Below, piece by piece: positions 1 to 9,124 of a stretch of 37,905 bases of DNA. The notes beneath the pieces were generated by a model. The model did no database searches and was not told the DNA's origin. It saw only the letters and a program-made list of their open reading frames with translations. Position 1 is the stretch's first letter. Each line of letters opens with the position of its first letter. The translations under genes were made by a program, and so were the position numbers. Source of the DNA: Alistipes sp. (lineage in GTDB: Bacteria; Bacteroidota; Bacteroidia; Bacteroidales; Rikenellaceae); contig JAGCLL010000066.1 of assembly GCA_017647025.1 (NCBI GenBank), positions 1 to 37,905 of the forward strand, given 5' to 3'.

Positions 1-1
1 A

Positions 2-514
2 ACTATTAGTCGTGGCACAGCATCACGAGGCACTACCGTTGTTGGCAACGGAAACCTCTTGATGGCGTATGAGCATGTGGCACACGACGATGTTGTGGGT
101 AGCCACTGTGTAATTGCAAACCGTGTATCGCTTGCGGGCGAGGTTGAGGTTGGCGATTGGGTGGTTATTGGCGGCCACTCGGCAGTACACCAATGGTGTA
201 AAATTGGCGACCACTGTATGATTCAGGGCGGTTCGTTGGTGCGTCAGGATGTTCCACCATTTGTCACTATGCGCGAAACAGGCTCATATGCAGGTATCAA
301 CAAGTTGGGCTTGCAGCGTCGTGGCTTCACTTCTGAGCAGTTGGAGGCTATTCACAACGCTTATCGCATTATTTTCCAGAGTGATTTGAACTTCTCGAAC
401 GCTTGCAACGAGGTGGAGAATACTCTTCCGCAGTCGCCAGAGCGTGATTATATTTTGGAGTTTGTACGAGCATCGCTCGGTGGTCGTGGCGTGATTAAGA
501 AGTATGGCAGATAA
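2..514 (+). CDS. lpxA: Acyl-ACP--UDP-N-acetylglucosamine O-acyltransferase, 3' part (LpxA)
   Basis: LpxA transfers a 3-hydroxyacyl chain from acyl carrier protein to UDP-GlcNAc in the cytoplasm, the first step of lipid A synthesis. The gene runs off the left edge: the open frame starts at base 2 with no true start, and about 170 residues are visible of a protein that is normally near 255-260. The visible part begins in the left-handed beta-helix and carries the family block LLMAYEHVAHDD, whose second His matches the catalytic His of LpxA. Hexapeptide-type repeats follow, then the helical C-terminal region with a GLQRRGFTSEQL block. The ATG at 62 is internal. The next gene starts 12 bases after the stop, so the two are probably co-transcribed. 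Identification is from motif recognition and is strong. Confidence 0.93.
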   Translation, partial: TISRGTASRGTTVVGNGNLLMAYEHVAHDDVVGSHCVIANRVSLAGEVEVGDWVVIGGHSAVHQWCKIGDHCMIQGGSLVRQDVPPFVTMRETGSYAGINKLGLQRRGFTSEQLEAIHNAYRIIFQSDLNFSNACNEVENTLPQSPERDYILEFVRASLGGRGVIKKYGR

Positions 515-526
515 AAACCTTTCATA

Positions 527-1690
527 ATGAAGAGAATTTTCCTATTTGTATTGGCAATTTGCGGAGTCTATTCCGCACAGGCGATAAAGATTATTCACGG
601 CCCATATTTGCAGGCTGTGGGTGAAACCGAGGCAACAATCGTTTGGATTACAGATGTTGAGGCTATGTCGTGGGTGGAATTAGCCCCTGCCGATGGTACT
701 CACTTCTATCAGAATGAGCATCCGAGGTTCTACGAAACATACCTCGGTAAACGAGTTATAGGTAGGTTGCACAAGGTGAAGATTACAGGCTTGGAGCCAG
801 GCAAAAAGTATCGTTATGCGGTGGCATCGAAGGAGGTGATTGCTACGAAGCATCATCATATCCACTTTGGTAATGTGGCTGCGACAAATGTGTTCAGAAA
901 AGGGGCAAACTATATCTCAACACTCAATCCATCGAAGGACTCTTTTGGATTTACTGTGTTGAATGATATTCACTCCAAGCAGGAGCGTTTGGAGGCGTTA
1001 CTCAACTGCTACGAGAAAGGTAGGACCGATATGGTCTTCTACAATGGCGATATGGTAACCGTAGTTCCTGACGAGAAAACACTCTTTGAGGGCTTTGTGG
1101 ATGCGTCGGTTAGGCGATTTGCCAAGGATGTGCCATTCTACTTGGTTAGAGGTAATCACGAAACTCGTGGATTGTTTGCGACCAGTTATTTGAACTACTT
1201 CCCAACATTGACCAATAAGCCCTACTTCACATTGAAGCACGGCGATGTATTCTTCATTGTTCTTGATGGTGGTGAGGATAAGCCAGATAACCACCTCGAA
1301 TACTACGAAACTGCGTGTTATGACGAGTATCGCAAGCAGGAGGCGGAGTGGCTTAAAAAGGTGGTCGAGAGCGAGGAGTGCAAGAGTGCGAAGTATCGTA
1401 TTGTGTTGATGCATATGCCTCCTATCGGTGGAAAGCATATGTGGCACGGACCAAAGCACGCTGGTGAGTGTTTCTTCCCAATTCTCAACGAGGCGAATAT
1501 CGCAGTTATGTTGAGTGCTCACACTCACCGCTACTCATACCACGCTCCACTCGATGGCACAGATGCTAAATTCCCAATCTTGGTGAATAGTAACAAATGT
1601 GCGTTGAAGGCTTATGTAAATGGTGAGGGAATAAAGATTGAGGTTATTGATGAGGCAGGTGCAGTGCAGCACACTCACTCGTTCAAATAA
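527..1690 (+). CDS. Secreted metallophosphoesterase with N-terminal fibronectin-like domain
   Basis: This 387-residue protein resembles purple-acid-phosphatase-like phosphoesterases. It starts with a signal peptide (MKRIFLFVLAICGVYSAQA), so it should act in the periplasm or at the surface. Residues about 20-110 look like the beta-sandwich domain that precedes the catalytic domain (GPYLQAVGETEATIVW). The metal-binding motifs occur in order: NDIH (Asp147), NGD (Asp175), GNHE (residues 209-212), HMPP, and AHTH (residues 331-334). The first motif is DxH with Asn in place of the usual preceding Gly. The substrate cannot be read from the sequence. It follows lpxA by 12 bases and ends at a strong hairpin shared with pheT. 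Confidence 0.88.
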   Translation: MKRIFLFVLAICGVYSAQAIKIIHGPYLQAVGETEATIVWITDVEAMSWVELAPADGTHFYQNEHPRFYETYLGKRVIGRLHKVKITGLEPGKKYRYAVASKEVIATKHHHIHFGNVAATNVFRKGANYISTLNPSKDSFGFTVLNDIHSKQERLEALLNCYEKGRTDMVFYNGDMVTVVPDEKTLFEGFVDASVRRFAKDVPFYLVRGNHETRGLFATSYLNYFPTLTNKPYFTLKHGDVFFIVLDGGEDKPDNHLEYYETACYDEYRKQEAEWLKKVVESEECKSAKYRIVLMHMPPIGGKHMWHGPKHAGECFFPILNEANIAVMLSAHTHRYSYHAPLDGTDAKFPILVNSNKCALKAYVNGEGIKIEVIDEAGAVQHTHSFK

Positions 1691-1709
1691 ACTTTATACC
1701 CTATATTAT

Positions 1710-1749
1710 ATAGTAAGCCCCGAAGGTGTGAAACTTTCGGGGCTTACTA
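1710..1749. terminator. Bidirectional hairpin terminator between phosphoesterase and pheT
   Basis: A 16-bp perfect stem (1710-1725 with 1734-1749) encloses an 8-nt loop. The GC-rich centre is AAGCCCCGAA / TTCGGGGCTT. It lies between two convergent genes and can serve both. There is only a short T-run on either side. Confidence 0.8.
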
Positions 1750-1773
1750 TTTGGATATGTGTAGTGGTTTACA

Positions 1774-4245
1774 CTATCGAATCTGTGCGCCGTGCTTATG
1801 CTTGAATGCCGACTGCAATGCCGACATTGTGCGCTCGATAGTCTTGTCGTTGAGGGTTTGGTTCTTGTCCTCCAAGATGAACGACAATGCGTATGACTTC
1901 TTACCCTCTGGCAACTTGTCGCCCTCGTAAACATCGAACAATGAAACGCTCTTCAACAACTTCTTCTCAGTTGCAAAGGCTGTTGCACGCAACTGCGAGA
2001 ACGATACTCCCTTGTCTACGAGCAGCGCCAAATCACGCTTAACCTCTGGGTATTTCGACAACTCCACAGCCGAAACCTTATGCTTGCGAGTAGCCTTCAA
2101 TAACATATCGAAGTCAATCTCTGCGAAGAATACATCTTGTTTGAGGTCGAAAGCCTTGCAAATTTTGGCGTTCACCTGTCCCATCTGCACAAATGGCTTG
2201 TTGTTTACATACAACTCCACTGCATCGCCAAACAGATCGCTTTCGAGCGACTCGGTGCGCAAGGCGTAGATGTCCAAACCGAAACGACGGAGCAACAACT
2301 CAACCTGAGCGCGCAATGTGTAGAACGAAGCCTGCTCTGCCTTTGCGTTCCACGACTGCGGAGTAGCCAAACCCGTTACTGCGATAGCCAAGCGGTAGTT
2401 CTCCGAGTATGAAGCGAGTGGAGCAACCTCCTCGCCCTCTTTTGGCTCTACCTTATTGTAGAAGTAGCAGTTTCCGAACTCGTAAATCTTCAAATCGCCA
2501 TTGCGGTGGTTTGCGTTGAGTTGTACAGCCTCCATTGTGTTGAACAACAAAGTCTGACGCATAACGCCCAAATCAGCCGAGAGTGGGTTCATAATCTTTA
2601 CGCACTTCTCAACTGGGTACGACTGCAAGCCTTCGTAATAAGCGGTCTTGGTGAGCGAGTTTGACATAATCTCGGTGTAGCCACGCGCTGTGAGCATATC
2701 GGCTACGAGGTTGGTCAAACGAGTCTTATCAGGCTTCTGAACATACGATAGGGTAGAGTTTACCTTCTCCGACACCTCTACATTGTTGTAGCCATAGATG
2801 CGCAAAATATCCTCGATAAGGTCCGCCTCACGCTGAACATCTACACGGTATGCAGGTACGGCAACGCTCCATACATCGCCCTCCTCCTTCTCGATTTTAA
2901 CTTCCAAAGCATCGATGATTGTGCGGAAGGTCTCGGTTGGAATATCCTTACCGATAAGTGACTTTGCACGAGCAATCGAGAAATCGAAACGGAACGGAGC
3001 AACTGGCTCAGGGTTTGAGTCGAAGATGTTGCTTGCGATAGTACCGCCTGCCAACTCCTTGAAGAGGAGTGCAGCACGCTTCAATGCGTAAATCTGAATG
3101 TTAGGGTCAATACCACGCTCGAAACGGAACGACGAATCGGTGTTCAAACCGAAACGCTTTGCAGTCTTACGCACCGATACAGGGTTGAAGTATGCTGACT
3201 CGATGAAGATGTCGGTTGTGGTGTCGCTAACACCTGAATCCAAACCACCATAAACACCTGCGATGCACATTGGGCGCTCTGCCGAGCAGATCATCAAATC
3301 ATCAGCCGTGAGTTTGCGCTCTACGCCGTCGAGCGTAATGAATGGAGTTCCCTCGGCACAGTTCTTAACCACAATTTTGTTGCCCTCAATCTTCGCCATA
3401 TCGAATGCGTGGAGTGGCTGACCGAGTTCAAAGAGAACATAGTTGGTAATATCCACCAAGTTATTCTTTGGATTGATACCCGCAGCACGCAACGAGTTCT
3501 GCATCCACTCTGGCGATGGAGCAATCTTGCAGCCTGTAACTGCTACACCTGTATAGTGAGGGCAAGCGGTGGTATTCTCCACCTCTACCTCAATCTTTGC
3601 GTTGTTGTTCTCTACGGCGAAAGCCTCTACGCTTGGAAGGTTGAGTTTTGCATCTACGCCCTGAGCACGAAGATATGCAACCAAGTCACGAGCAACTCCG
3701 ATGTGAGATGCTGCGTCGATACGGTTTGGAGTCAAACCCACCTCAATAAGGTAGTCATCGGTGATGTTGTAGTACTCCTTTGCCGAAGTGCCCACAACTG
3801 CGTCGGCTGGCAACTCGATGATTCCTGCGTGTGATGAGCCGATGCCCAACTCGTCCTCGGCACACAACATACCGAGCGACTCTACGCCACGAATCTTCGA
3901 GCGCTTAATCTTGAACTCCTCGTCGCCTCCATCGGGGTAGAGTACTGCGCCAACCGTAGCACACATAACCTTCAAGCCCTGACGGCAGTTTGCTGCACCG
4001 CAGACAATCTGCAATGGAGCCTCGCCACCAACATCAACGGTGGTGATGTGTAAGTGGTCAGAGTCTGGGTGGTCTTCGCAGGTCAAAACCTCGCCAACCA
4101 CAACACCAGCCAAGCCGCCACGAATGGTCTCAATCTTCTCGAAGCCCTCGACCTCTAAGCCAATATCAGTCAAAACTGTTGCTACCTCCTCTGCTGTGAG
4201 GGTAGTATCCACATAGTTCTTTAACCAATTAAATGAAATGTTCAT
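1774..4245 (-). CDS. pheT: Phenylalanine--tRNA ligase beta subunit
   Basis: PheT is the large subunit of the cytoplasmic (alpha-beta)2 enzyme that charges tRNA-Phe. Its 823 residues fit the bacterial family (about 790-830). The N-terminus MNISFNWLKNYVDT is typical. An EMAP-like tRNA-binding domain follows at about residues 40-150 (VVGEVLTCEDHPDSDHLHI). The B3/B4 editing region comes next (PHYTGVAV; ELGQPLHAFDMAKI), then the B5 domain, a catalytic-like core, and a C-terminal ferredoxin-fold anticodon-binding domain (SKYPEVKRDLALLVDKGVSF through HGAQIR). No pheS is next to it, so alpha and beta are encoded apart, as is common in this phylum. Upstream there is a TAnnTTTG promoter element on the minus strand. 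Confidence 0.97.
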   Translation of the reverse strand: MNISFNWLKNYVDTTLTAEEVATVLTDIGLEVEGFEKIETIRGGLAGVVVGEVLTCEDHPDSDHLHITTVDVGGEAPLQIVCGAANCRQGLKVMCATVGAVLYPDGGDEEFKIKRSKIRGVESLGMLCAEDELGIGSSHAGIIELPADAVVGTSAKEYYNITDDYLIEVGLTPNRIDAASHIGVARDLVAYLRAQGVDAKLNLPSVEAFAVENNNAKIEVEVENTTACPHYTGVAVTGCKIAPSPEWMQNSLRAAGINPKNNLVDITNYVLFELGQPLHAFDMAKIEGNKIVVKNCAEGTPFITLDGVERKLTADDLMICSAERPMCIAGVYGGLDSGVSDTTTDIFIESAYFNPVSVRKTAKRFGLNTDSSFRFERGIDPNIQIYALKRAALLFKELAGGTIASNIFDSNPEPVAPFRFDFSIARAKSLIGKDIPTETFRTIIDALEVKIEKEEGDVWSVAVPAYRVDVQREADLIEDILRIYGYNNVEVSEKVNSTLSYVQKPDKTRLTNLVADMLTARGYTEIMSNSLTKTAYYEGLQSYPVEKCVKIMNPLSADLGVMRQTLLFNTMEAVQLNANHRNGDLKIYEFGNCYFYNKVEPKEGEEVAPLASYSENYRLAIAVTGLATPQSWNAKAEQASFYTLRAQVELLLRRFGLDIYALRTESLESDLFGDAVELYVNNKPFVQMGQVNAKICKAFDLKQDVFFAEIDFDMLLKATRKHKVSAVELSKYPEVKRDLALLVDKGVSFSQLRATAFATEKKLLKSVSLFDVYEGDKLPEGKKSYALSFILEDKNQTLNDKTIERTMSALQSAFKHKHGAQIR

Positions 4246-4291
4246 ATCGTATATATTTATCGTATTTGCTTGCTAAAAGTCAATTATCTCG

Positions 4292-4299
4292 CAAATGTA
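4292..4299 (-). promoter_or_regulatory. Putative -7 promoter element of pheT (TACATTTG)
   Basis: On the minus strand this reads TACATTTG and matches the Bacteroidetes -7 consensus TAnnTTTG, 47 bases upstream of the pheT start codon. No clear -33 TTTG is visible at the expected distance. Confidence 0.5.
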
Positions 4300-4459
4300 C
4301 GCAATTTAATTGTAAATTAAAAATTTTTGGTATTGATAGATGGTCGGAATAAAAAAGATTGAATATCTCAAATTCCCACTTCATCGCTCAAAAATGGCGT
4401 TTCGACCTTATGTATGGGCGATTGACATAGCGCAAAGGGCGTTCAAATGGTCGTTTTTG

Positions 4460-4467
4460 TAAATTTG
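4460..4467 (+). promoter_or_regulatory. Putative -7 promoter element of the susC-susD operon (TAAATTTG)
   Basis: TAAATTTG matches TAnnTTTG, 32 bases before the susC ATG. A TTGACA occurs at 4422-4427, but its spacing (33 nt) is too long for a -33 box, so only the -7 element is called. Confidence 0.5.
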
Positions 4468-4499
4468 CATTATAATTCGTGCAAACTAATTAATTTACT

Positions 4500-7445
4500 A
4501 TGAATAAGTTTTTACAATCGATTTTACTGCTATTGATATTGACTCCGTTGGTGGCGTCTGCAAAGATAGATATGTCCGAGCAGATTGGAATTAATGGAAC
4601 AATTAAGGATGAAGCGGGCGAGGTTATCGTAGGTGCGGCAATTTTCGTAAAGGAGAATAGTACGATTGGTACGGTGATAGATGAGCGAGGAATATATTCG
4701 CTCCAAGTACCTGTTGGTGCAACCCTTACTGCTTCGTTCTTGGGATTTGAAACACTCGAACGAAAGGTTGTTAAGGGTGTTCAACACTACGACTTTATAC
4801 TCAAAGAAGAGAGCCAAAAACTTGATGAGGTCATAATCATTGGCTATGGAGAGGTTAAAAAGAGCGATCTCACAGGCTCTATCTCTACCATTGGAGCACG
4901 CAACTTCGGTGATCAACCCGTAAAAAATGTATCGGAAATTTTGCAAGGTCGAACTTCGGGTGTAGAGGTTACGAGCGTAAGCGGTATGCCTGGTGCTGCG
5001 GCAAAAGTGCGTATTCGTGGTACAACCTCCATAAACAAGAGTAGCGACCCATTATATGTTATTGATGGTATTATTTCGTCGAGTGGTTTAGATGGCTTAA
5101 ATCCTCAGGATATTCAATCAATGGAGGTGCTCAAAGATGCCTCTTCGACTGCGGTGTATGGCTCACGAGGTGCGAATGGCGTAGTTATCGTTACCACAAA
5201 AGGTGGTGAGCGGGGTAGAGCGCGTGTGTGGTTCGATTCTAAGGTGGGCGTATCGGAGGTGCGCAAGAACTACAACCTCCTCTCTCCTTATGAGTATGCT
5301 TTGGCATTGAACGATATTCGTGGTGCAGGCACAATCTCTGATGTAGATGTTGCGGCATACCGCACGGGTGAGAAGGGTGTCGATTGGGTTGATTTGATGA
5401 CTCGTACAGCCATAACTCAAAACTATAATCTCGGTATTTCGGGCGGAGCAAAGCGTGTTCGCTACCTCATTTCGGGAAATATGCTCGACCAAGAGGCTGT
5501 AACCATCAATTCGAAGTATATGCGTTATGGTATTCGTGCCAATATCGATGCCGATGTAAGGCGTTGGCTCTCGGTGTCAGCAAAGATGAATGGCTCGGTA
5601 CTGCATCAAAAGAATGGCGCACCCAATTGGTTCCATGTATTAAACTTCTCGCCTACAATGGAGTTGCGAGATCCCGTTACAGGTATCTATAATAACGATC
5701 CTTATAATATCGGTACCGGAAATAACCCTTATGGTGCAATGACAGAGTGTTATAGCGATTCGTATAGTTATAACCTCAATGCCAATATGCGCCTTTTGTT
5801 CAAGATTGTAAAAGGACTAACCCTATCAGTGCAGGGTGGTTACGACTACAACCATTCGCCATCGTACACCTTTGCATCAAGCAAAGTTGCGGCAGGTGCT
5901 ACAAGTTCGATGTCGAACTCTTCGGCAATGCACCGCTATTGGCAGAATACCAATAATTTGGCATATAGTGGCACATTCAGCGGACACACCATATCGGCAA
6001 ATGCCGTATGGGAGATGAGTGGCGTAATTGACACCTCGCTGTCGATTAGCGGTACGGGTTTGAACAACGAGAGCGTGGGTTATTGGGATGTGGGAAATGC
6101 TACGGTTCGTAGCGAGAGCAACGGTTATACCGAGTCTTCGCTTATGTCGGGCATTGTGCGACTCAACTACGACTACAAGAAGCGATACTTTGTAACGGCA
6201 GCATTTCGTGCTGATGGCTCCTCGAAATTCCAGAAGGGTAACCGTTGGGGATTTTTCCCTTCTGCTGCTGTGGCTTGGGATATTGCCAAGGAGAACTTTA
6301 TGCGTAACCAGAATGTTGTTGAGCACCTAAAACTTCGAGCAAGTTACGGCGTTACGGGAAATGAGGGTATATCTGCATATAGTACACTCGGAATGTTGTC
6401 GGCAACCTCCTACGGTTGGGGAACATCTACCGGTTATACGGGCTATTGGGGCAACACCTTCGCAACGCCAAACCTCACCTGGGAGAAGACTACGCAGTAT
6501 GATGTTGGATTAGACTTTACCATTGCTGGCGTAAACTTATCGTTCGATTGGTTTAAGAAAAATACCACCGATTTGCTCTTCCAAAAGCAGGTGCCACACT
6601 ACAATGGTGGAGGTACTTTCTGGGTAAATCAGGGCGCTTTGACGAATGAGGGATTTGAACTTTCGCTCAACACCTTTGTTGTTGATAGGGCGGTTAAGTG
6701 GGAAACATCGGTTAATGCTACCTATATCAAAAATCAGGTGGTGGATTTGGCGGGTAATGACTTTGTGCTGACTGCCAATTATAGCGACTTGGGCGGTCCT
6801 ATGCAGATTATGAAAAAGGGCTATCCTCTTGGCTCGTTCTATGTCTATGATTGGGTTGGCTTTAATGATAAGGGCGCAAATCTCTATCGTAAGGCCGATG
6901 GCTCACTCACAACAACACCAACTTCGGCAGACCTTATTGCCAAGGGACAAGCATCTCCAAAATGGACTCTCGGTTGGAATAATACTGTGTCGTGGCGAGG
7001 ACTCTCGCTGAATGTCTTCTTCAATGGAGCATTTGGTATGGATAGATTGAATATAAGCCATTTTACCACCGCCTCGATGAGTGGTGTGTCGCGCTTTATA
7101 ACGCTGCGAGATGCCTACTTCCAAGGCTGGGATTATGTGGAGGATAAGAGCAAGGCGAAGTATCCAAGCATCTCTAATACCGACAATAAGAGTTATGCAA
7201 ACTCGGACTTTTGGTTGGAGGATGCATCGTTCTTCAAGTTGAAGAATGTAACCCTGTCCTATATGATACCTCGCTATGTAACTCGCTTTGCCGAGATACA
7301 TCTCTCGGTAAGTGCGCAAGATATCTTTACTATAACCAAATATAAAGGTATGGACCCGGAGGTATATAGCGGATATGACGGTTTGGACTATGGGGCATAT
7401 CCTGTACCACGAACATTCACTTTTGGCTTGAAACTCGTATTCTAA
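4500..7445 (+). CDS. SusC/RagA-family TonB-dependent outer membrane transporter
   Basis: This 981-residue outer membrane protein should form the barrel through which a SusD-captured ligand is imported using TonB energy. The signal peptide spans about residues 1-21 (MNKFLQSILLLLILTPLVASA). A carboxypeptidase-regulatory-like beta domain follows at about 28-110 (INGTIKDEAGEVIVGAAIFV). The plug domain (about 115-225) contains the SusC signatures LQGRTSGVEV, VRIRGTTSIN and PLYVIDGI, and the linker YGSRGANGVVIVTTK. The rest is a beta-barrel ending in an aromatic-rich strand (FTFGLKLVF). No TonB-interacting STN domain is present, so it is not an obvious FecR/sigma-regulated receptor. SusD follows after 13 bases. 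The ligand is unknown: no glycoside hydrolase or regulator is attached to the pair. Confidence 0.95.
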   Translation: MNKFLQSILLLLILTPLVASAKIDMSEQIGINGTIKDEAGEVIVGAAIFVKENSTIGTVIDERGIYSLQVPVGATLTASFLGFETLERKVVKGVQHYDFILKEESQKLDEVIIIGYGEVKKSDLTGSISTIGARNFGDQPVKNVSEILQGRTSGVEVTSVSGMPGAAAKVRIRGTTSINKSSDPLYVIDGIISSSGLDGLNPQDIQSMEVLKDASSTAVYGSRGANGVVIVTTKGGERGRARVWFDSKVGVSEVRKNYNLLSPYEYALALNDIRGAGTISDVDVAAYRTGEKGVDWVDLMTRTAITQNYNLGISGGAKRVRYLISGNMLDQEAVTINSKYMRYGIRANIDADVRRWLSVSAKMNGSVLHQKNGAPNWFHVLNFSPTMELRDPVTGIYNNDPYNIGTGNNPYGAMTECYSDSYSYNLNANMRLLFKIVKGLTLSVQGGYDYNHSPSYTFASSKVAAGATSSMSNSSAMHRYWQNTNNLAYSGTFSGHTISANAVWEMSGVIDTSLSISGTGLNNESVGYWDVGNATVRSESNGYTESSLMSGIVRLNYDYKKRYFVTAAFRADGSSKFQKGNRWGFFPSAAVAWDIAKENFMRNQNVVEHLKLRASYGVTGNEGISAYSTLGMLSATSYGWGTSTGYTGYWGNTFATPNLTWEKTTQYDVGLDFTIAGVNLSFDWFKKNTTDLLFQKQVPHYNGGGTFWVNQGALTNEGFELSLNTFVVDRAVKWETSVNATYIKNQVVDLAGNDFVLTANYSDLGGPMQIMKKGYPLGSFYVYDWVGFNDKGANLYRKADGSLTTTPTSADLIAKGQASPKWTLGWNNTVSWRGLSLNVFFNGAFGMDRLNISHFTTASMSGVSRFITLRDAYFQGWDYVEDKSKAKYPSISNTDNKSYANSDFWLEDASFFKLKNVTLSYMIPRYVTRFAEIHLSVSAQDIFTITKYKGMDPEVYSGYDGLDYGAYPVPRTFTFGLKLVF

Positions 7446-7458
7446 AACGGATAATACT

Positions 7459-9048
7459 ATGAAAAAGATACTATATACATTGTTTATTGGCTTGCTTACA
7501 TTAACCTCTTGTACCGACTTTTTAGAGGAGAATGCCTACGGCAAGCAGTCGAGTGAGAACTTCTTTTCGCAAAAAGAGGATTTGGCAGCGTCGTTGAATG
7601 CACTCTATTCGGTAGTTGCAACATCGCAGCAGGAGAATGACTTTGTTGGTACTAATTTCTTGGCGGGCGATGATATTACCACTCATCCCGCAAGTAATAA
7701 ACAACCACTGCGTGAGCACGACCAATACTGTGTGACGGATAACAATTCGTGGATGGTGAATTTGTGGGAACAGCGCTTTAAGGTTATTAAGGCTGCGAAT
7801 TTTATTATCAATAACGCCTATCGTACACCCGATGTATCAAAGGAGGCTATTGTCGAGGCGGTGGCGCAGGCCCATTTTTGGCGTGCCTACTCGTTGTTCT
7901 ATCTCGTTACAACCTGGGGCGAGGTGCCGGTGATGTTGAAGGAGGAGATTAACTACAATGCCAAGGTGTGGTCGGTGGAGGAGATCTATACGCAGATTGT
8001 TGCCGATTTGAAGATTGCCGAGGATGGATGCCCTATAACCTATAACAGTGCGCCATATCATAATGGTAGCGTGAATGTGGCGGTATCGAAACCTGCTGTA
8101 AAGGCGGCAATGGCTTATGTATATATGTGTATGGCAGGTTGGCCTTTGAATAAAGGCGTCGAGTACTACGCCCTTGCTGCCTCTAAGGCCAAGGAGGTGA
8201 TTGATAATGTGGATTTGAAGACCTATGACTATCGCCTACTTGACGACTATGCGGATGTCTATTCGGTGGAGTATACGCAGAAGAATCCGGAACTCCTTCT
8301 CGGTATCTATTACCACCGAGATAGGGCTCCGCAGATGACACCGCTGACAGATCTCTTGCTCGATATGAAAATAGGAGGTTGGGGCGATACGCATGGTGAG
8401 ATAAAGTTTTGGAAGGAGTTCCCCGAAGGTCCTCGCAAGGAGGCAACCTATCTTCCTAAAATTCTGCTTGCCGATGATGTACTTCACGATTGGTGGTACG
8501 ATAATGGCGGTACTCGTGAAGTTGTTGCACCCGTATTTAATAAATCCTCTGAGTCTGCAAATCGTGGAGAAGAGTTCGATTACACATCGGCATTAGCCCC
8601 ACCGCAGTTCGGACAAAAGACTATTCAGGTTATTCGCCTTTCGGAGGTCTATTGTTGGTATGCCGAGGCTTCGGCTCGTGCCGGTGAAGTTACAAGTATG
8701 GCTGTCGATGTTCTGAACCGTGTGCGTAATCGTGCCGATGGTGCTACTACAAACCTCTACTCAATGGCTATGTCGGCTGAGGAGATTGCCGAAGCAGCAT
8801 ACAACGAGCACGGCTGGGAGATGGCAGGCTACTATTGGTGTGGCTTTGCTCCACGAGCAAGAGATATGTTCCGTATGAATAGGGTGAAGAATCACTTCGA
8901 GTATCGCAAGAGTAACCCTATGATTGAGGTTGCTCCCGGTGTTTTACGCAATGAGACTCTCTCTGTTACGGGGGAGTGGGACGATAGCAAGATGTATTGC
9001 CCTTATCCATATACGGATACTACCTACAACCCAGGACTTGTAAAATAA
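7459..9048 (+). CDS. SusD/RagB-family nutrient-binding outer membrane lipoprotein
   Basis: This 529-residue surface lipoprotein should cap the SusC barrel encoded immediately upstream and bind the ligand. The N-terminus MKKILYTLFIGLLTLTSC has a lipobox with Cys18. The next residues, TDFLEENAYGKQSSENFFS, are typical of SusD proteins (TDFLE start, then the FF/DL-A-LNALY helix). The core shows the TPR-like family blocks AQAHFWRAYSLFYLVTTWGEVPVM and VIRLSEVYCWYAEASARAG, followed by VLNRVRNRADG and a C-terminal NERGWEMAG-like block (NEHGWEMAGYYW). The ligand class cannot be inferred. The operon ends just downstream at paired hairpins. Confidence 0.94.
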   Translation: MKKILYTLFIGLLTLTSCTDFLEENAYGKQSSENFFSQKEDLAASLNALYSVVATSQQENDFVGTNFLAGDDITTHPASNKQPLREHDQYCVTDNNSWMVNLWEQRFKVIKAANFIINNAYRTPDVSKEAIVEAVAQAHFWRAYSLFYLVTTWGEVPVMLKEEINYNAKVWSVEEIYTQIVADLKIAEDGCPITYNSAPYHNGSVNVAVSKPAVKAAMAYVYMCMAGWPLNKGVEYYALAASKAKEVIDNVDLKTYDYRLLDDYADVYSVEYTQKNPELLLGIYYHRDRAPQMTPLTDLLLDMKIGGWGDTHGEIKFWKEFPEGPRKEATYLPKILLADDVLHDWWYDNGGTREVVAPVFNKSSESANRGEEFDYTSALAPPQFGQKTIQVIRLSEVYCWYAEASARAGEVTSMAVDVLNRVRNRADGATTNLYSMAMSAEEIAEAAYNEHGWEMAGYYWCGFAPRARDMFRMNRVKNHFEYRKSNPMIEVAPGVLRNETLSVTGEWDDSKMYCPYPYTDTTYNPGLVK

Positions 9049-9051
9049 AAT

Positions 9052-9084
9052 AATGATGCAAAAATCGTCGATTTTTGCATCATT
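9052..9084 (+). terminator. Perfect 15-bp hairpin after susD
   Basis: The arms 9052-9066 and 9070-9084 are perfectly complementary (AATGATGCAAAAATC and its complement) around a GTC loop, three bases after the susD stop. It has no T-run of its own. It probably acts with the next hairpin or protects the 3' end of the transcript. Confidence 0.65.
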
Positions 9085-9090
9085 GCCCTA

Positions 9091-9124
9091 AAAAAAAGAG
9101 GAGAAATTTCTCCTCTCTTTTTTT
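9091..9124. terminator. Bidirectional A/T-flanked hairpin between susD and the SLC1-type symporter
   Basis: GAGGAGAAA (9098-9106) pairs perfectly with TTTCTCCTC (9107-9115). The stem is flanked by a run of at least 7 A on the left and T-rich sequence ending in 7 T on the right, so it looks like an intrinsic terminator in both directions. The right flank overlaps the end of the convergent minus-strand gene. Confidence 0.85.

Noticed and set aside
998..1528. Open frame opposite the metallophosphoesterase gene
   Set aside because: The plus-strand gene has all catalytic motifs, and the reverse frame has no family features.
4422..4427. TTGACA as a -35 box for susC
   Set aside because: The spacing to the -7 element is 33 nt, and this phylum does not use the sigma70 -35/-10 consensus.
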